Shown piece by piece: positions 1 to 7,856 of a stretch of 10,515 nucleotides of DNA. This DNA is from an uncultured Prevotella sp. (GTDB lineage: Bacteria; Bacteroidota; Bacteroidia; Bacteroidales; Bacteroidaceae). Location of the stretch: the NCBI GenBank assembly GCA_937877685.1, contig CALFGU010000023.1, positions 1 to 10,515 of the forward strand, in the 5' to 3' direction. A program made the translations under genes and the position numbers. The first letter of the stretch is position 1; the number at the start of each line of letters is the position of its first letter. The notes beneath the pieces are model-generated. The model was given only the letters and a program-made list of their open reading frames with translations. It had not been told where the DNA came from and searched no databases.

Positions 1-1005
1 TTCCGCTTCGGGTTGCGCAAACAAATCCTGCTGGATGGGAGCCGCTGCTACGGGATTGCCAAAGAGGTCGAGCTGAACGGGAGTATTGGGCGCGGGTGTG
101 GGAGTTGCAGGTTTCTTCGTCTCAGTAGCGGGCGCGGGAGTGCCAAAGAGGCGCTGACTCAAGGCGCGAAATTCCTGCTCTTCAAAGATTCGTTGCAAGG
201 CAGCGGCGTCGGGTTCGTGGCGCACGAGACTTTCCAAGTCGATTTCCATAGGAACGTCCGTCTTGATGGTCACCAAGAATTTTGAGAAACTGATTTTCTC
301 GGCATTCTCCGCCACCTTCTTCTGCATCGCCCCCTTTAATTGGTCGGTGCTTGCCAAGAGATTTTCCACAGAACCGAATTCCTGAATCAACTTCGTAGCC
401 GTCTTCTCCCCCACTCCCGGGCAGCCGGGGATGTTGTCCGATGAGTCACCCATCAATCCAAGCATATCGATGACCTGCAAGGGAGACGTGAGACCATACT
501 TCTCGCACACCTCGGCAGGTCCGAGAATCTCCATCCCCTTTGCGCCATTGCCCGGACGGCACATCAGAATGTGTTCCTCCACCAACTGTGCGTAGTCCTT
601 ATCCGGCGTTACCATGCGCACGTCTAAGCCTTGGGCGGCAGCATATTTCGCTACGGTGCCAATAACGTCGTCGGCCTCGTAACCCATAACCTCAAGGATG
701 GGAATGTTATAGGCACGAATCACCTCCTTAATGATAGGCACGGAGCGGCGAATATCTTCGGGAGTCGCCTCACGCTGTGCCTTGTATTCAGGATAGACTT
801 CGTGGCGAAAGGTTGGACCAGCGGGGTCAAAAGCTATGGCTATGTAGTCGGGGTTCATCGACTTGAGAATGTCCTCAAGGGTGTTGATGAAGCCGAAAAT
901 AGCACTTGTGTTTTCGCCCTTTGAGTTGATGCGCGGAGTACGAATAAGGGCGTAGTATGCACGGAAGATGAGCGCGTAGGCGTCAAGCAAGTAAAGCGTC
1001 TTCAT
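1..1005 (-). CDS. polA: DNA polymerase I, N-terminal part (5'-3' exonuclease domain and linker), truncated by window edge
   Basis: Pol I removes RNA primers and fills gaps during lagging-strand maturation and excision repair. The first 335 residues are visible, starting at the ATG complementary to 1003-1005 (MKTLYLLDAY). Residues 1 to about 285 form the 5' nuclease (FEN/PIN) domain: FRAYYAL near 14-20, the metal-binding EADD at 110-113, TPDKD at 133-137, and the helix-hairpin-helix GDSSDNIPG..GVGEKTA at about 186-203. From about 288 a Pro/Ala/Thr-rich linker begins, as between the 5' nuclease and the 3'-5' exonuclease-like domain of Pol I. It carries QLDLF (311-315) and QQDLF (325-329), which resemble beta-clamp binding pentapeptides. 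The exonuclease-like and polymerase domains lie beyond the left edge. The gene is divergent from the GH89 gene, with its own promoter at 1075-1106. Identity is secure from the motifs; the clamp-binding role is inferred. Confidence 0.95.
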   Translation of the reverse strand, partial: MKTLYLLDAYALIFRAYYALIRTPRINSKGENTSAIFGFINTLEDILKSMNPDYIAIAFDPAGPTFRHEVYPEYKAQREATPEDIRRSVPIIKEVIRAYNIPILEVMGYEADDVIGTVAKYAAAQGLDVRMVTPDKDYAQLVEEHILMCRPGNGAKGMEILGPAEVCEKYGLTSPLQVIDMLGLMGDSSDNIPGCPGVGEKTATKLIQEFGSVENLLASTDQLKGAMQKKVAENAEKISFSKFLVTIKTDVPMEIDLESLVRHEPDAAALQRIFEEQEFRALSQRLFGTPAPATETKKPATPTPAPNTPVQLDLFGNPVAAAPIQQDLFAQPEAE

Positions 1006-1074
1006 AGGGATGGTGGAGTTACGGTTTCTGTTAGTGGCGGGTAAGTGCAGGTTGTCCCCCACGCTTCCACTCTA

Positions 1075-1106
1075 CAAATTTAGCGAGAAAGTTTGGGTGA
1101 AGCAAA
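1075..1106 (-). promoter_or_regulatory. Predicted Bacteroidetes-type promoter for polA
   Basis: Read on the minus strand, TTTG (complement of 1103-1106) is followed after 20 nt by TAAATTTG (complement of 1075-1082). This matches the -33 TTTG and -7 TAnnTTTG elements of the Bacteroidetes primary sigma factor, with normal spacing. Transcription would start near 1068, giving a leader of about 60 nt before the polA ATG. Both elements are exact matches; function is inferred. Confidence 0.6.
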
Positions 1107-1129
1107 TATCTGAAAGGGCAAAAACAAAG

Positions 1130-1193
1130 TCTAACTTAGTTAAAATTATTTCTTACTTAATTTCGTTTAAGTCTTACTTAGTTTTCGCTAAGT
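1130..1193. repeat. Three 21-bp tandem repeats with internal palindromes, possible operator
   Basis: Three units begin at 1130, 1151 and 1172, exactly 21 bp apart, with starts TCTAACTTAGTT, TCTTACTTAATT and TCTTACTTAGTT. Units 2 and 3 agree at about 17 of 22 positions; unit 1 is conserved only in its first half. Units 2 and 3 each contain an inverted repeat around a 6-nt centre: ACTTAA...TTAAGT (1155-1160 with 1167-1172) and ACTTAG...CTAAGT (1176-1181 with 1188-1193). The change between them is compensated in both arms. Unit 1 has the palindrome TAACT-T-AGTTA. A 21-bp period puts the sites on one face of the helix, which suggests a multi-site protein operator. The block lies between the two divergent promoters, starting 24 bp beyond the polA -33 element. 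The protein that would bind is not identifiable. Confidence 0.6.
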
Positions 1194-1254
1194 GCCCATT
1201 CATTTTTATAGAATGACGGATGATGAATTGTTGGCGTTTTTTTAATAGGAATAA

Positions 1255-1287
1255 CTTGTGATAGGATTTACAAAAAACGTACTTTTG
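1255..1287 (+). promoter_or_regulatory. Predicted promoter for the GH89-GH97 operon
   Basis: The element TACTTTTG at 1280-1287 matches the -7 TAnnTTTG consensus exactly. CTTG at 1255-1258, 21 nt upstream, is a three-of-four match to the -33 TTTG. Transcription would start around 1294, leaving an AT-rich leader of about 26 nt before the ATG at 1320 with no Shine-Dalgarno sequence, as is usual in this phylum. Confidence 0.55.
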
Positions 1288-1319
1288 CAAAATATAACGC
1301 GTTACCATATTTTATACTT

Positions 1320-3476
1320 ATGAAGAGATTTTTATTTGTTCTGATTGTGCTCACAACCATAGTTGCTTACGGCCAAAAGAATCCGAAACAGGTGGCTGAT
1401 CTGCTTGACAGAATCGGGAGTAAAGGCACATCGAGTCGTATAGAGACACAAGTGAAGAAGTCGCTTTCGGAAGACGGAAAGGACGTTTTTGAAATCAGTA
1501 CTAAAAAAGGGAAACCCTTTATTCAGGGAAGTTCGCTCAGCGCACTGACTGCGGGGGTTGGTTGGTATCTGAATCATTATGCGCACGTCAACCTTTCGTG
1601 GAACAACCTTACTACGGACCTCACCAACGTGGATTTCCCCCTTCCCAAGGAGAAAGAGAGACGCACGTGTAGTGCTGACCATAGGTATTATCTGAATTAC
1701 TGCACCTTCTCCTACTCTATGGCCTTTTGGACACGAGAACGTTGGGAACAGGAAATCGATTGGATGGCGCTCCACGGTATTAATTTACCCTTGGCGCTCG
1801 TAGGTACGGATGTCGTGTGGAAGAACATGCTTACGGAGGCAGGATATTCCAGAGCGGATATTGACAAATTTGTGGCAGGACCAGGGTTTCAGGCTTGGTG
1901 GCTGATGAATAACCTTGAGGGATGGGGCGGTCCGAATCCCGATTGGTGGTATGAGCGCCAGGAAAACCTCTGTCAGTTTATTTTAGGCAGAATGCGCGAA
2001 CTCGGTATGGAGCCTGTATTGCCAGGTTATGGAGGTATCTTGCCCAGCAATGCCGCTGAGAAAATGGGTGTTCAGGTTATCGACCAAGGAAATTGGTGTT
2101 CGGGATTTCGCCGACCCTCTTTCTTGTTGCCCACCGATGAGCGCTATGCCGAAATTGCCCAACTCTATTACAAACATTTGGAGGAGGTGATGGGCAAGTC
2201 AAAATACTATAGCATGGACCCCTTCCACGAAGGAGGGCGCACGAATGGTGTCAACCTTAAAGAGGCTTTTCACACCATTTATCAAGAGATGCAGAAGCAT
2301 GCTCCTGGAGCAGTGTGGGCGATGCAGGCTTGGGGAGAAAATCCGCGTCAAGAGGCTTTGGATACCCTCCCTAAGGGCGGATTGTTGGTGCTCGACCTTT
2401 ATTCAGAAGGTTTGGCAAAGTGGAAAGAACAGAAGGGTTACTCCGAACACGACTTTGTTTGGTGTATGTTGCACAATTTCGGCGGAAAAACGGGCATGCA
2501 CGGGCGCTTCGAAACCATGTTGGAGAGTTATTACAACGCTTTAGAGCAATATCCTAATGGAGCAAAGGGTATTGGCGCTATCCCTGAGGGATTGGAAACG
2601 AGCCCTATCCTTTATGACCTGCTGTTTGAATTGCCGTGGATGGAGCGAGAAGAAACTAAGGATTGGGTGAAGCGATATGCTGAGGCGCGCTATGGAGCGA
2701 AGAGCGAGGCGATGGAGAAGGGGTTGGAAATCTTGGCGAAATCGGTGTTAAATTGTCCCCAACCCATGCAAGATGTTGAGGCTGTAATCTGTGCGCGTCC
2801 CTCGCTTAACGTAACACGTGTGTCGGGGTGGGGAACGACAAAAATTTATCACGACATTCGCAAGGTGCGTGAGGTAGCGCGTCTGATGCTTCAGGAGAAA
2901 GACCGCTTTAGGGGAAATGTAAACTACGAATACGACGTGACGGACGTGGTGCGACAAACGCTTACCGATTCTACATACTATCTCCTTAAGGATATCGCCA
3001 CAAGTTATAAGAACAAGGATATGGAAACCTTTAAGGAGCGCTACACCGTCTTCCTTAACATCCTCACTGACCTTAACCGCCTGCTCTCACAGGTGGAACC
3101 CTTTAAGTTAGAAACTTGGACACAGTCGGCAAGGAATGTATGTAACGAAGTGCAAGGCACCACCGAGGCTGACAGAGATTGGATGGAGTGGAACGCACGC
3201 ACGTTGGTTTCTGTTTGGGGACCAGAGCAGAGTGCAGAACGTGGACGTTTGCACGATTATTCGAGTCGTCAGTGGGGCGGTATGCTCAACGACTTCTACC
3301 GTGCACGCTGGGACATCTTCTTCAAAGCATTAGAAGAAGGGAAGAACATAACATCGCCCGAATGGTTCCAGTGGGAAGACCGTTGGAGCAGGAACAAGAC
3401 GATTACCCAAATCCCGAAAGAAGACCCCATTTCCGTAGCTGAAGAATTATTTAATAAATACTTCAAAACCCATTAG
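1320..3476 (+). CDS. Exported GH89 alpha-N-acetylglucosaminidase (NAGLU family)
   Basis: This is a predicted exo-enzyme that removes terminal alpha-linked N-acetylglucosamine, as found in heparan sulfate and in GlcNAc-alpha-1,4-Gal caps of gastric-type mucin. The 718 residues are close to the length of human NAGLU. Residues 1-18 form a Sec signal peptide ending AYG before Q19; there is no lipobox cysteine. A small NAGLU N-terminal alpha/beta domain spans about 20-105 and the TIM barrel about 115-455. The barrel begins with the conserved RYYLNYCTFSYSMAFW stretch and contains DPFHEGG (300-306) and GIGAIPEGLE (417-426). By alignment with the family, E304 and E423 are the catalytic pair, matching human E316 and E446. 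A helical C-terminal domain fills the rest. It is the first gene of an operon with the GH97 gene 41 bp downstream, and its promoter is at 1255-1287. The periplasm or cell surface is the likely site of action. The substrate cannot be chosen from sequence alone. Confidence 0.93.
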   Translation: MKRFLFVLIVLTTIVAYGQKNPKQVADLLDRIGSKGTSSRIETQVKKSLSEDGKDVFEISTKKGKPFIQGSSLSALTAGVGWYLNHYAHVNLSWNNLTTDLTNVDFPLPKEKERRTCSADHRYYLNYCTFSYSMAFWTRERWEQEIDWMALHGINLPLALVGTDVVWKNMLTEAGYSRADIDKFVAGPGFQAWWLMNNLEGWGGPNPDWWYERQENLCQFILGRMRELGMEPVLPGYGGILPSNAAEKMGVQVIDQGNWCSGFRRPSFLLPTDERYAEIAQLYYKHLEEVMGKSKYYSMDPFHEGGRTNGVNLKEAFHTIYQEMQKHAPGAVWAMQAWGENPRQEALDTLPKGGLLVLDLYSEGLAKWKEQKGYSEHDFVWCMLHNFGGKTGMHGRFETMLESYYNALEQYPNGAKGIGAIPEGLETSPILYDLLFELPWMEREETKDWVKRYAEARYGAKSEAMEKGLEILAKSVLNCPQPMQDVEAVICARPSLNVTRVSGWGTTKIYHDIRKVREVARLMLQEKDRFRGNVNYEYDVTDVVRQTLTDSTYYLLKDIATSYKNKDMETFKERYTVFLNILTDLNRLLSQVEPFKLETWTQSARNVCNEVQGTTEADRDWMEWNARTLVSVWGPEQSAERGRLHDYSSRQWGGMLNDFYRARWDIFFKALEEGKNITSPEWFQWEDRWSRNKTITQIPKEDPISVAEELFNKYFKTH

Positions 3477-3517
3477 ACACGAGTTCTACAATTCATTTCT
3501 TAAATGACGTATTAGTT

Positions 3518-5476
3518 ATGTTGCGAAGTTTGGTTATTTTGCTAACCTCCATAATGGGATGTATAGCTCTTGTGGCACAGTCAGTGCGCACGGTTTGTTC
3601 GCCCGATAAAAATCTTAAGGTGGAAATAACGCTTGCCGATGGTATTACTTATAGCGTATATAATGGCACAGAGTTGGTGCTTGATGCCTGCCGTTTGTCG
3701 CTTGATGTAAACGGAAAGGTGCTAGGCTCTTCGCCCAAGTTGAAGCAAGCAACGGAGCGCTCCGTATGTGAAATGAAACGCCCCTTCTTACATTTCAAAT
3801 ACGCCGAAGTTCCCAACGAATATAACGAACTGAAACTTCAGATGAAGGAGGGGTATGCCGTGACGTTTAGAGTCTTCAATGATGGTATCGCTTATAGATT
3901 TGAGACGGTTTTGAAGGGGACCATTCAAGTAAACCACGAGGATATTACCGTGTATTTTCCTCACGACACCCAGTTGGTGCTGCAACAGAGCGACCGTTAT
4001 CGCACATCTTATGAAGAACGTTATGCTTTCACAAAGGTGGCAGATTGGCACAGTTATCAAAAGATGGCTCACTATCCGATTTTGGCGACAACTCCCGCTG
4101 GCACAAATATATTGATGAGTGAAGCCGACCTCATAGACTATCCTGCCGTTTTCTTTCGCAGTAATGATGCCGACGGCGTGTCTTCTGTATTTCCCAGAGT
4201 TCCTGCGGTTGAGAAGCCTCGTAGCGACAAGAGCACCGACGTGTTGCTTCGTGAGCGCTATATCGCAAAAACTTCGGGCACACGCACCTTCCCTTGGCGC
4301 TACTTTGTCATTACGAGCAAGGATGCAGGGTTGATTGAGAATACAATGACCTGTCGTTTGTCGCAAGATAACAAGTTGGAAGATGTGTCATGGATTAAGC
4401 CAGGGCAGGCAAGTTGGGAATGGTGGAACGGCGCCATTCCTTACGGTCCCCACGTAGATTTTAAGGCTGGATTGAACGTGGAAACCTATAAGTACTTTAT
4501 GGATTTCGCTTCGAAATACGGCATTGAATATATCGTAATGGACGAAGGCTGGGCAAAGGATAATATGGACGCCTTTACCCCTAACCCCGATTGCGATTTA
4601 CGCGAGATTATAGCCTATGGCAATAAGGTAGGGGTAGGAGTCATACTTTGGCTCACCTGGCGGTGTGTAGAAGCAAATCCTGGATTGTTTGCACAATTCG
4701 AAAAGTGGGGCGTGAAGGGGGTGAAGATAGATTTTATGGACCGTAGCGACCAATGGATGGTCAACTTCTATGAGCGCACCGTTAGGGAAGCTGCAAGGCA
4801 TCATATCTTCGTAGATTATCATGGCGCCTTCAAACCTGCGGGACTTGAATACGTGTACCCCAACTTGCTATCCTACGAAGGCGTTGTGGGCATGGAGCAA
4901 ATGGGGAATTGCAAGCCTGAGAACAGCATCTACCTTCCGTTCATCCGCAATGCCGTAGGCCCTATGGAATACACTCCAGGCGCAATGTTTAGCATGCAAC
5001 CCGACAATTATTCGGCGCGACGCCCTAATTCAGGAAGCATCGGTACGCGCGCTTACCAGCTGGCACTCTTCGTGGTGTTTGAGTCAGGGCTTCAAATGTT
5101 GGCAGATAATCCTACGCTCTATTATAACAATGACGAGTGTACGCAGTTCATAGCTTCAGTTCCCGTACTTTGGGACGACACGAAAGTGCTCTCTGCAAAA
5201 CTTGGCGATCATGTAGTAATAGCCAAACGGAGCGGTGACGAATGGTTTATCGGAGGGATGACGGCAGAGCGCCAATCCCCCTTGGAGCTCGACGTAAAAC
5301 TTGATTTCCTTCCCGAAGGAACCACCTTCACGTTAACCGCTTTTGAAGACGGAGTGAATGCCGACCGCCAAGCCCTGCATTACGTCAAGCGTGAACAAAT
5401 TGTTCGTCGCGGCGACGTTATCAAGCTTCGAATGGTGCGCAACGGAGGATATGCGGCACGGTTAGTTGCACAATAG
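3518..5476 (+). CDS. Exported GH97 glycosidase, probable retaining alpha-galactosidase-type member
   Basis: GH97 enzymes cleave alpha-glucosides (inverting, SusB type) or alpha-galactosides (retaining type) and depend on calcium. The 652 residues have the family layout: signal peptide 1-20 (cleavage likely after ALVA), N-terminal beta-sandwich about 25-285, (beta/alpha)8 barrel about 290-560 opening with SWEWWNG, and a C-terminal beta domain about 565-650. The barrel contains KIDFMDR (403-409), typical of retaining members, where the first Asp, D405, is the predicted nucleophile. E454 and E460 in YEGVVGMEQ keep the six-residue spacing of SusB E526 and E532. D405 to E460 keeps the 55-residue spacing I recall between D415 and E470 of the Bacteroides retaining enzyme. 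G436 sits where the inverting enzymes have a catalytic Glu, which also argues for retention. C15 follows IMG, a poor lipobox, so signal peptidase I cleavage is preferred. It is co-transcribed with the GH89 gene. The family call is firm; alpha-galactosidase specificity is moderate. Confidence 0.9.
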   Translation: MLRSLVILLTSIMGCIALVAQSVRTVCSPDKNLKVEITLADGITYSVYNGTELVLDACRLSLDVNGKVLGSSPKLKQATERSVCEMKRPFLHFKYAEVPNEYNELKLQMKEGYAVTFRVFNDGIAYRFETVLKGTIQVNHEDITVYFPHDTQLVLQQSDRYRTSYEERYAFTKVADWHSYQKMAHYPILATTPAGTNILMSEADLIDYPAVFFRSNDADGVSSVFPRVPAVEKPRSDKSTDVLLRERYIAKTSGTRTFPWRYFVITSKDAGLIENTMTCRLSQDNKLEDVSWIKPGQASWEWWNGAIPYGPHVDFKAGLNVETYKYFMDFASKYGIEYIVMDEGWAKDNMDAFTPNPDCDLREIIAYGNKVGVGVILWLTWRCVEANPGLFAQFEKWGVKGVKIDFMDRSDQWMVNFYERTVREAARHHIFVDYHGAFKPAGLEYVYPNLLSYEGVVGMEQMGNCKPENSIYLPFIRNAVGPMEYTPGAMFSMQPDNYSARRPNSGSIGTRAYQLALFVVFESGLQMLADNPTLYYNNDECTQFIASVPVLWDDTKVLSAKLGDHVVIAKRSGDEWFIGGMTAERQSPLELDVKLDFLPEGTTFTLTAFEDGVNADRQALHYVKREQIVRRGDVIKLRMVRNGGYAARLVAQ

Positions 5477-5487
5477 GAATTATAAAG

Positions 5488-5521
5488 AAAAGAGAGCATG
5501 CTTAAAGCATGCTCTCTTTTT
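5488..5521 (+). terminator. Rho-independent terminator of the GH89-GH97 operon, possibly bidirectional
   Basis: A perfect 14-bp stem (AAAAGAGAGCATGC at 5488-5501 paired with 5507-5520) encloses the loop TTAAA and runs into a T-rich tail (TTTTTCTTG). It starts 11 bp after the GH97 stop. The upstream A-rich flank becomes a U-rich tail on the other strand, so the same hairpin can also end the convergent minus-strand transcript that stops at 5573. Confidence 0.85.
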
Positions 5522-5572
5522 CTTGTTTTGCTTTCTCCCTTTTAGTGGGAGTGGATTTGTCTAAAATGGATG

Positions 5573-7795
5573 TTACTTTACGTAAACCTTCTTACCATTC
5601 ACAACGTAGATACCCTTAGTGGGGTTCTTCACCTTGCGACCGTCGAGAGTGTAAACCTCAACATTGCCGTTTACAGTGATGTTATTGATGCCATCAGGAG
5701 CAGCAATAGTGTAAGCAATGCGCACTTCGGGGTTGTAAATAGCGCCCCAGTTTACACCAAAGTCTTCTGCGTATTCATCATACTGCTCATTGTAAACAGT
5801 AGCAGCAGGAATAACGAGAGTGTAAGTGCCTACTTCTGTGATGGGAGCAGCAAGTGTGAACTTCACTGTGTTAGAGTTCCAACCATTTGCCTGAACGATT
5901 TCCATTGTTGCAGTAGTTACAACATTGCCTTCAGCATCTACAACTGCAACTTCCTTAGAAGCGTCGATACCACCTACAATCTGTGTCTGTCCGGGGAATT
6001 GGGGTGTGTAGTTAGGATTACCAAATGTCACGTTAATCACATCGAGCTTTTCTACATTACCAGCTGCGGGGTCAGAAGATTCCATTGCGAAGAGGTCTGC
6101 CTTAATGGGAGCGGTGTATTCGAGTGTGATGTAACCATCAGTTGCATAGTCGGGGTTAGATGCATAAGTTACGTACATGCCGTTCTTATCTGCAACGCTG
6201 AGCGTGATGTTCAAGTTGGGCTGACCTGCAACAAGGTTTTCAGGAAGGTTAAGTGTCAATTCCTTACCTGCGATAGTGTAGTCTTCTTCAGTGAATGTGT
6301 AACCCGCGCGACCTGTAGCATTTGTGCGGAGTTGACCAAACTCAAGAGCCTTGATTTCGTCTGTGAATGTGAGAGTGATGCTTGCGGGCATACCTTCTTC
6401 GAGTTTGCCACATTCAGGAGAAATTGCGACAACCTTAGTAGCGGGAATGACTGCATACTGAAGGAAACTCATGTTCATTTGTTCTGCAGCTTCCTGAGGA
6501 TAGTAAGTGCTGTTGCTGTAAGTAACGACGTTACCAAAAGCATCTTCTACATTAAGAGCGAGGATAAGCACACGGTATTCTTCAGGAACGTTCACTGCAT
6601 TTTCAAGATACTGAGTGGGAACGTTAATTGTCAATACGTTTTCATTGAAACTGTAGTCAGTGCCTTCAGTCATGGGGGGGAATTCGCCAAACATAGACTG
6701 TAAAGCAACCATGTTTACCTTAGCAATGGGAGCGCTGAATGTAATTTCAAGACTGCTTGTTGTAGTACAAATCTGACCATTTACGCCACCTGCGTTTTCA
6801 ATTGTAGTGGGGACAATAAAGAGCTTGAGAACTTCTGTGGGGTCGAAGTCAGCAACGGCAGAAATTGTGCAAGAGTTACCACCGTCAGCCGCACTCCAAC
6901 CGTCGATACCCATGTTTTGTTCACCATTTACGTTTACGTAGTGTGAATCGTCAAACTTCACCATGAATGTGTTCTTAAACGCACCATCCAAAAGTGTGAT
7001 TGCGTCAACAGGAGTAGCACTGAGTGAAGCGTCTTTGTTCACGAACTTCTTTTCAGCAGGGTGATAGAGGTAAATCTTTTCTTCATAAGTGAGGAAAGCA
7101 AACTGCTGCTTTGTGTCATCTGCCTGACCAGCAACAGCACCTTCTACCTGCTTGCTTGAAACAAACGCATCGCCACCAGCAGCAATAGCCCAAGAAGTAG
7201 CACCTTTGCTGTGGCTCTTCTGAACTACGGTGTAGAGCTTGTTGTTGCTCAATTCGCTAACGCTCTTAATGAAAGGATATTCGGGAACAACGGGAGCGGG
7301 AAGTGCCTTAAGTGCTTCTGTGGGATCGAAGTCGGCTGCAATTGTAAATACGTTAGAATTACCAGCGTCAGCAGTGCTCCAGCCGTTAACTTCCATTTGT
7401 TTGCTACCACCGATGTTTACATAGTGGCTACCGTCGAAGTAAGCTACGAAAGTGCCTTCTGCGTTACCCTTCTTAAAATAAATGGGAAAATCTGCAGTAG
7501 CGCTGAGCGTACCGTCGTTGTTAATAAACTTCTGCTGACCTACACTGTAGAGGTAATACGTTTCACCCTCATCGTTAGTAAGGAAAGCAAATTGCTGATT
7601 TGCATCAGCAGCATCTTCTGAAATACCCAAGTCAGAGATTGTCTTGAGTGCTTCAGTTGAAGTGACCCACGCAGAACGACTGTTCTTCACTGTGTAGGCC
7701 TTCTCGTTTGAAAGCTCAGGAGCATTCTGAGCAGTTGCTGTTGCGATGCCAAGGAAGGCAAGGCAGAGCGTGAGAAGCGTGTAGAATTTCTTCAT
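5573..7795 (-). CDS. Exported multidomain protein with duplicated N-terminal domain, Ig-like domains and type IX-like C-terminal tail
   Basis: I do not recognise a named family over the full 740 residues. Residues 1-22 are a signal peptide (MKKFYTLLTLCLAF... cleaved near TATA/Q). Residues 28-164 and 182-324 are two copies of one domain of about 140 residues. Shared marks are LSN.K.YTV, QQFAFLT, YLY...KF.N, DSHYVN or GSHYVN, GWS.AD.GNS and ADFDPTE. The pattern suggests a beta-rich, perhaps beta-trefoil, binding domain. Three beta-rich Ig-like segments follow (about 328-430, 447-562, 563-697). Residues 711-740 (VEVYTLDGRKV...KGIYVVNGKKVYVK) resemble the C-terminal sorting domain of type IX secretion cargo in Prevotellaceae, so the protein is probably exported across the outer membrane and surface-anchored. 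No catalytic motif is visible; a binding or adhesion role is inference. It is monocistronic, convergent to the glycosidase operon, with a long leader at 7796-7970. Confidence 0.85.
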   Translation of the reverse strand: MKKFYTLLTLCLAFLGIATATAQNAPELSNEKAYTVKNSRSAWVTSTEALKTISDLGISEDAADANQQFAFLTNDEGETYYLYSVGQQKFINNDGTLSATADFPIYFKKGNAEGTFVAYFDGSHYVNIGGSKQMEVNGWSTADAGNSNVFTIAADFDPTEALKALPAPVVPEYPFIKSVSELSNNKLYTVVQKSHSKGATSWAIAAGGDAFVSSKQVEGAVAGQADDTKQQFAFLTYEEKIYLYHPAEKKFVNKDASLSATPVDAITLLDGAFKNTFMVKFDDSHYVNVNGEQNMGIDGWSAADGGNSCTISAVADFDPTEVLKLFIVPTTIENAGGVNGQICTTTSSLEITFSAPIAKVNMVALQSMFGEFPPMTEGTDYSFNENVLTINVPTQYLENAVNVPEEYRVLILALNVEDAFGNVVTYSNSTYYPQEAAEQMNMSFLQYAVIPATKVVAISPECGKLEEGMPASITLTFTDEIKALEFGQLRTNATGRAGYTFTEEDYTIAGKELTLNLPENLVAGQPNLNITLSVADKNGMYVTYASNPDYATDGYITLEYTAPIKADLFAMESSDPAAGNVEKLDVINVTFGNPNYTPQFPGQTQIVGGIDASKEVAVVDAEGNVVTTATMEIVQANGWNSNTVKFTLAAPITEVGTYTLVIPAATVYNEQYDEYAEDFGVNWGAIYNPEVRIAYTIAAPDGINNITVNGNVEVYTLDGRKVKNPTKGIYVVNGKKVYVK
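6824..7714 (-). repeat. Tandem duplication of a ~140-residue domain inside the surface protein
   Basis: The two copies are encoded at about 7304-7714 and 6824-7252. The last part of each copy (protein ADFDPTE, about 7310-7340 and 6830-6857) is also similar at DNA level, sharing TCTGTGGG followed by TCGAAGTC. This points to internal gene duplication rather than convergent similarity. Copy 2 carries a longer loop after YTV (residues about 191-228) than copy 1. Confidence 0.75.
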
Positions 7796-7856
7796 ACTGA
7801 TTATAGTTTAGTTAATAAAAAAATAAATGTTCTAGTTTGTGTTTTTCTTTAGTATG

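Noticed and set aside
13..1216. Plus-strand ORFs across the polA region and its leader (13-285, 631-924, 1010-1216)
   Set aside because: The first two are antisense shadows of a clearly coding minus-strand polA; the third lies in the divergent promoter region and translates the 21-bp repeats.
3518..3577. Lipoprotein signal for the GH97 enzyme (Cys at residue 15)
   Set aside because: The preceding IMG is a poor lipobox, and the ALVA/Q site further on is a better signal peptidase I site.
5570..6703. Long plus-strand ORF of 377 residues antisense to the surface protein
   Set aside because: Its translation is Cys/Val/Ser-rich with no domain, and it is complementary to a protein with signal peptide, repeats and sorting tail. 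The length follows from biased codon use on the other strand.
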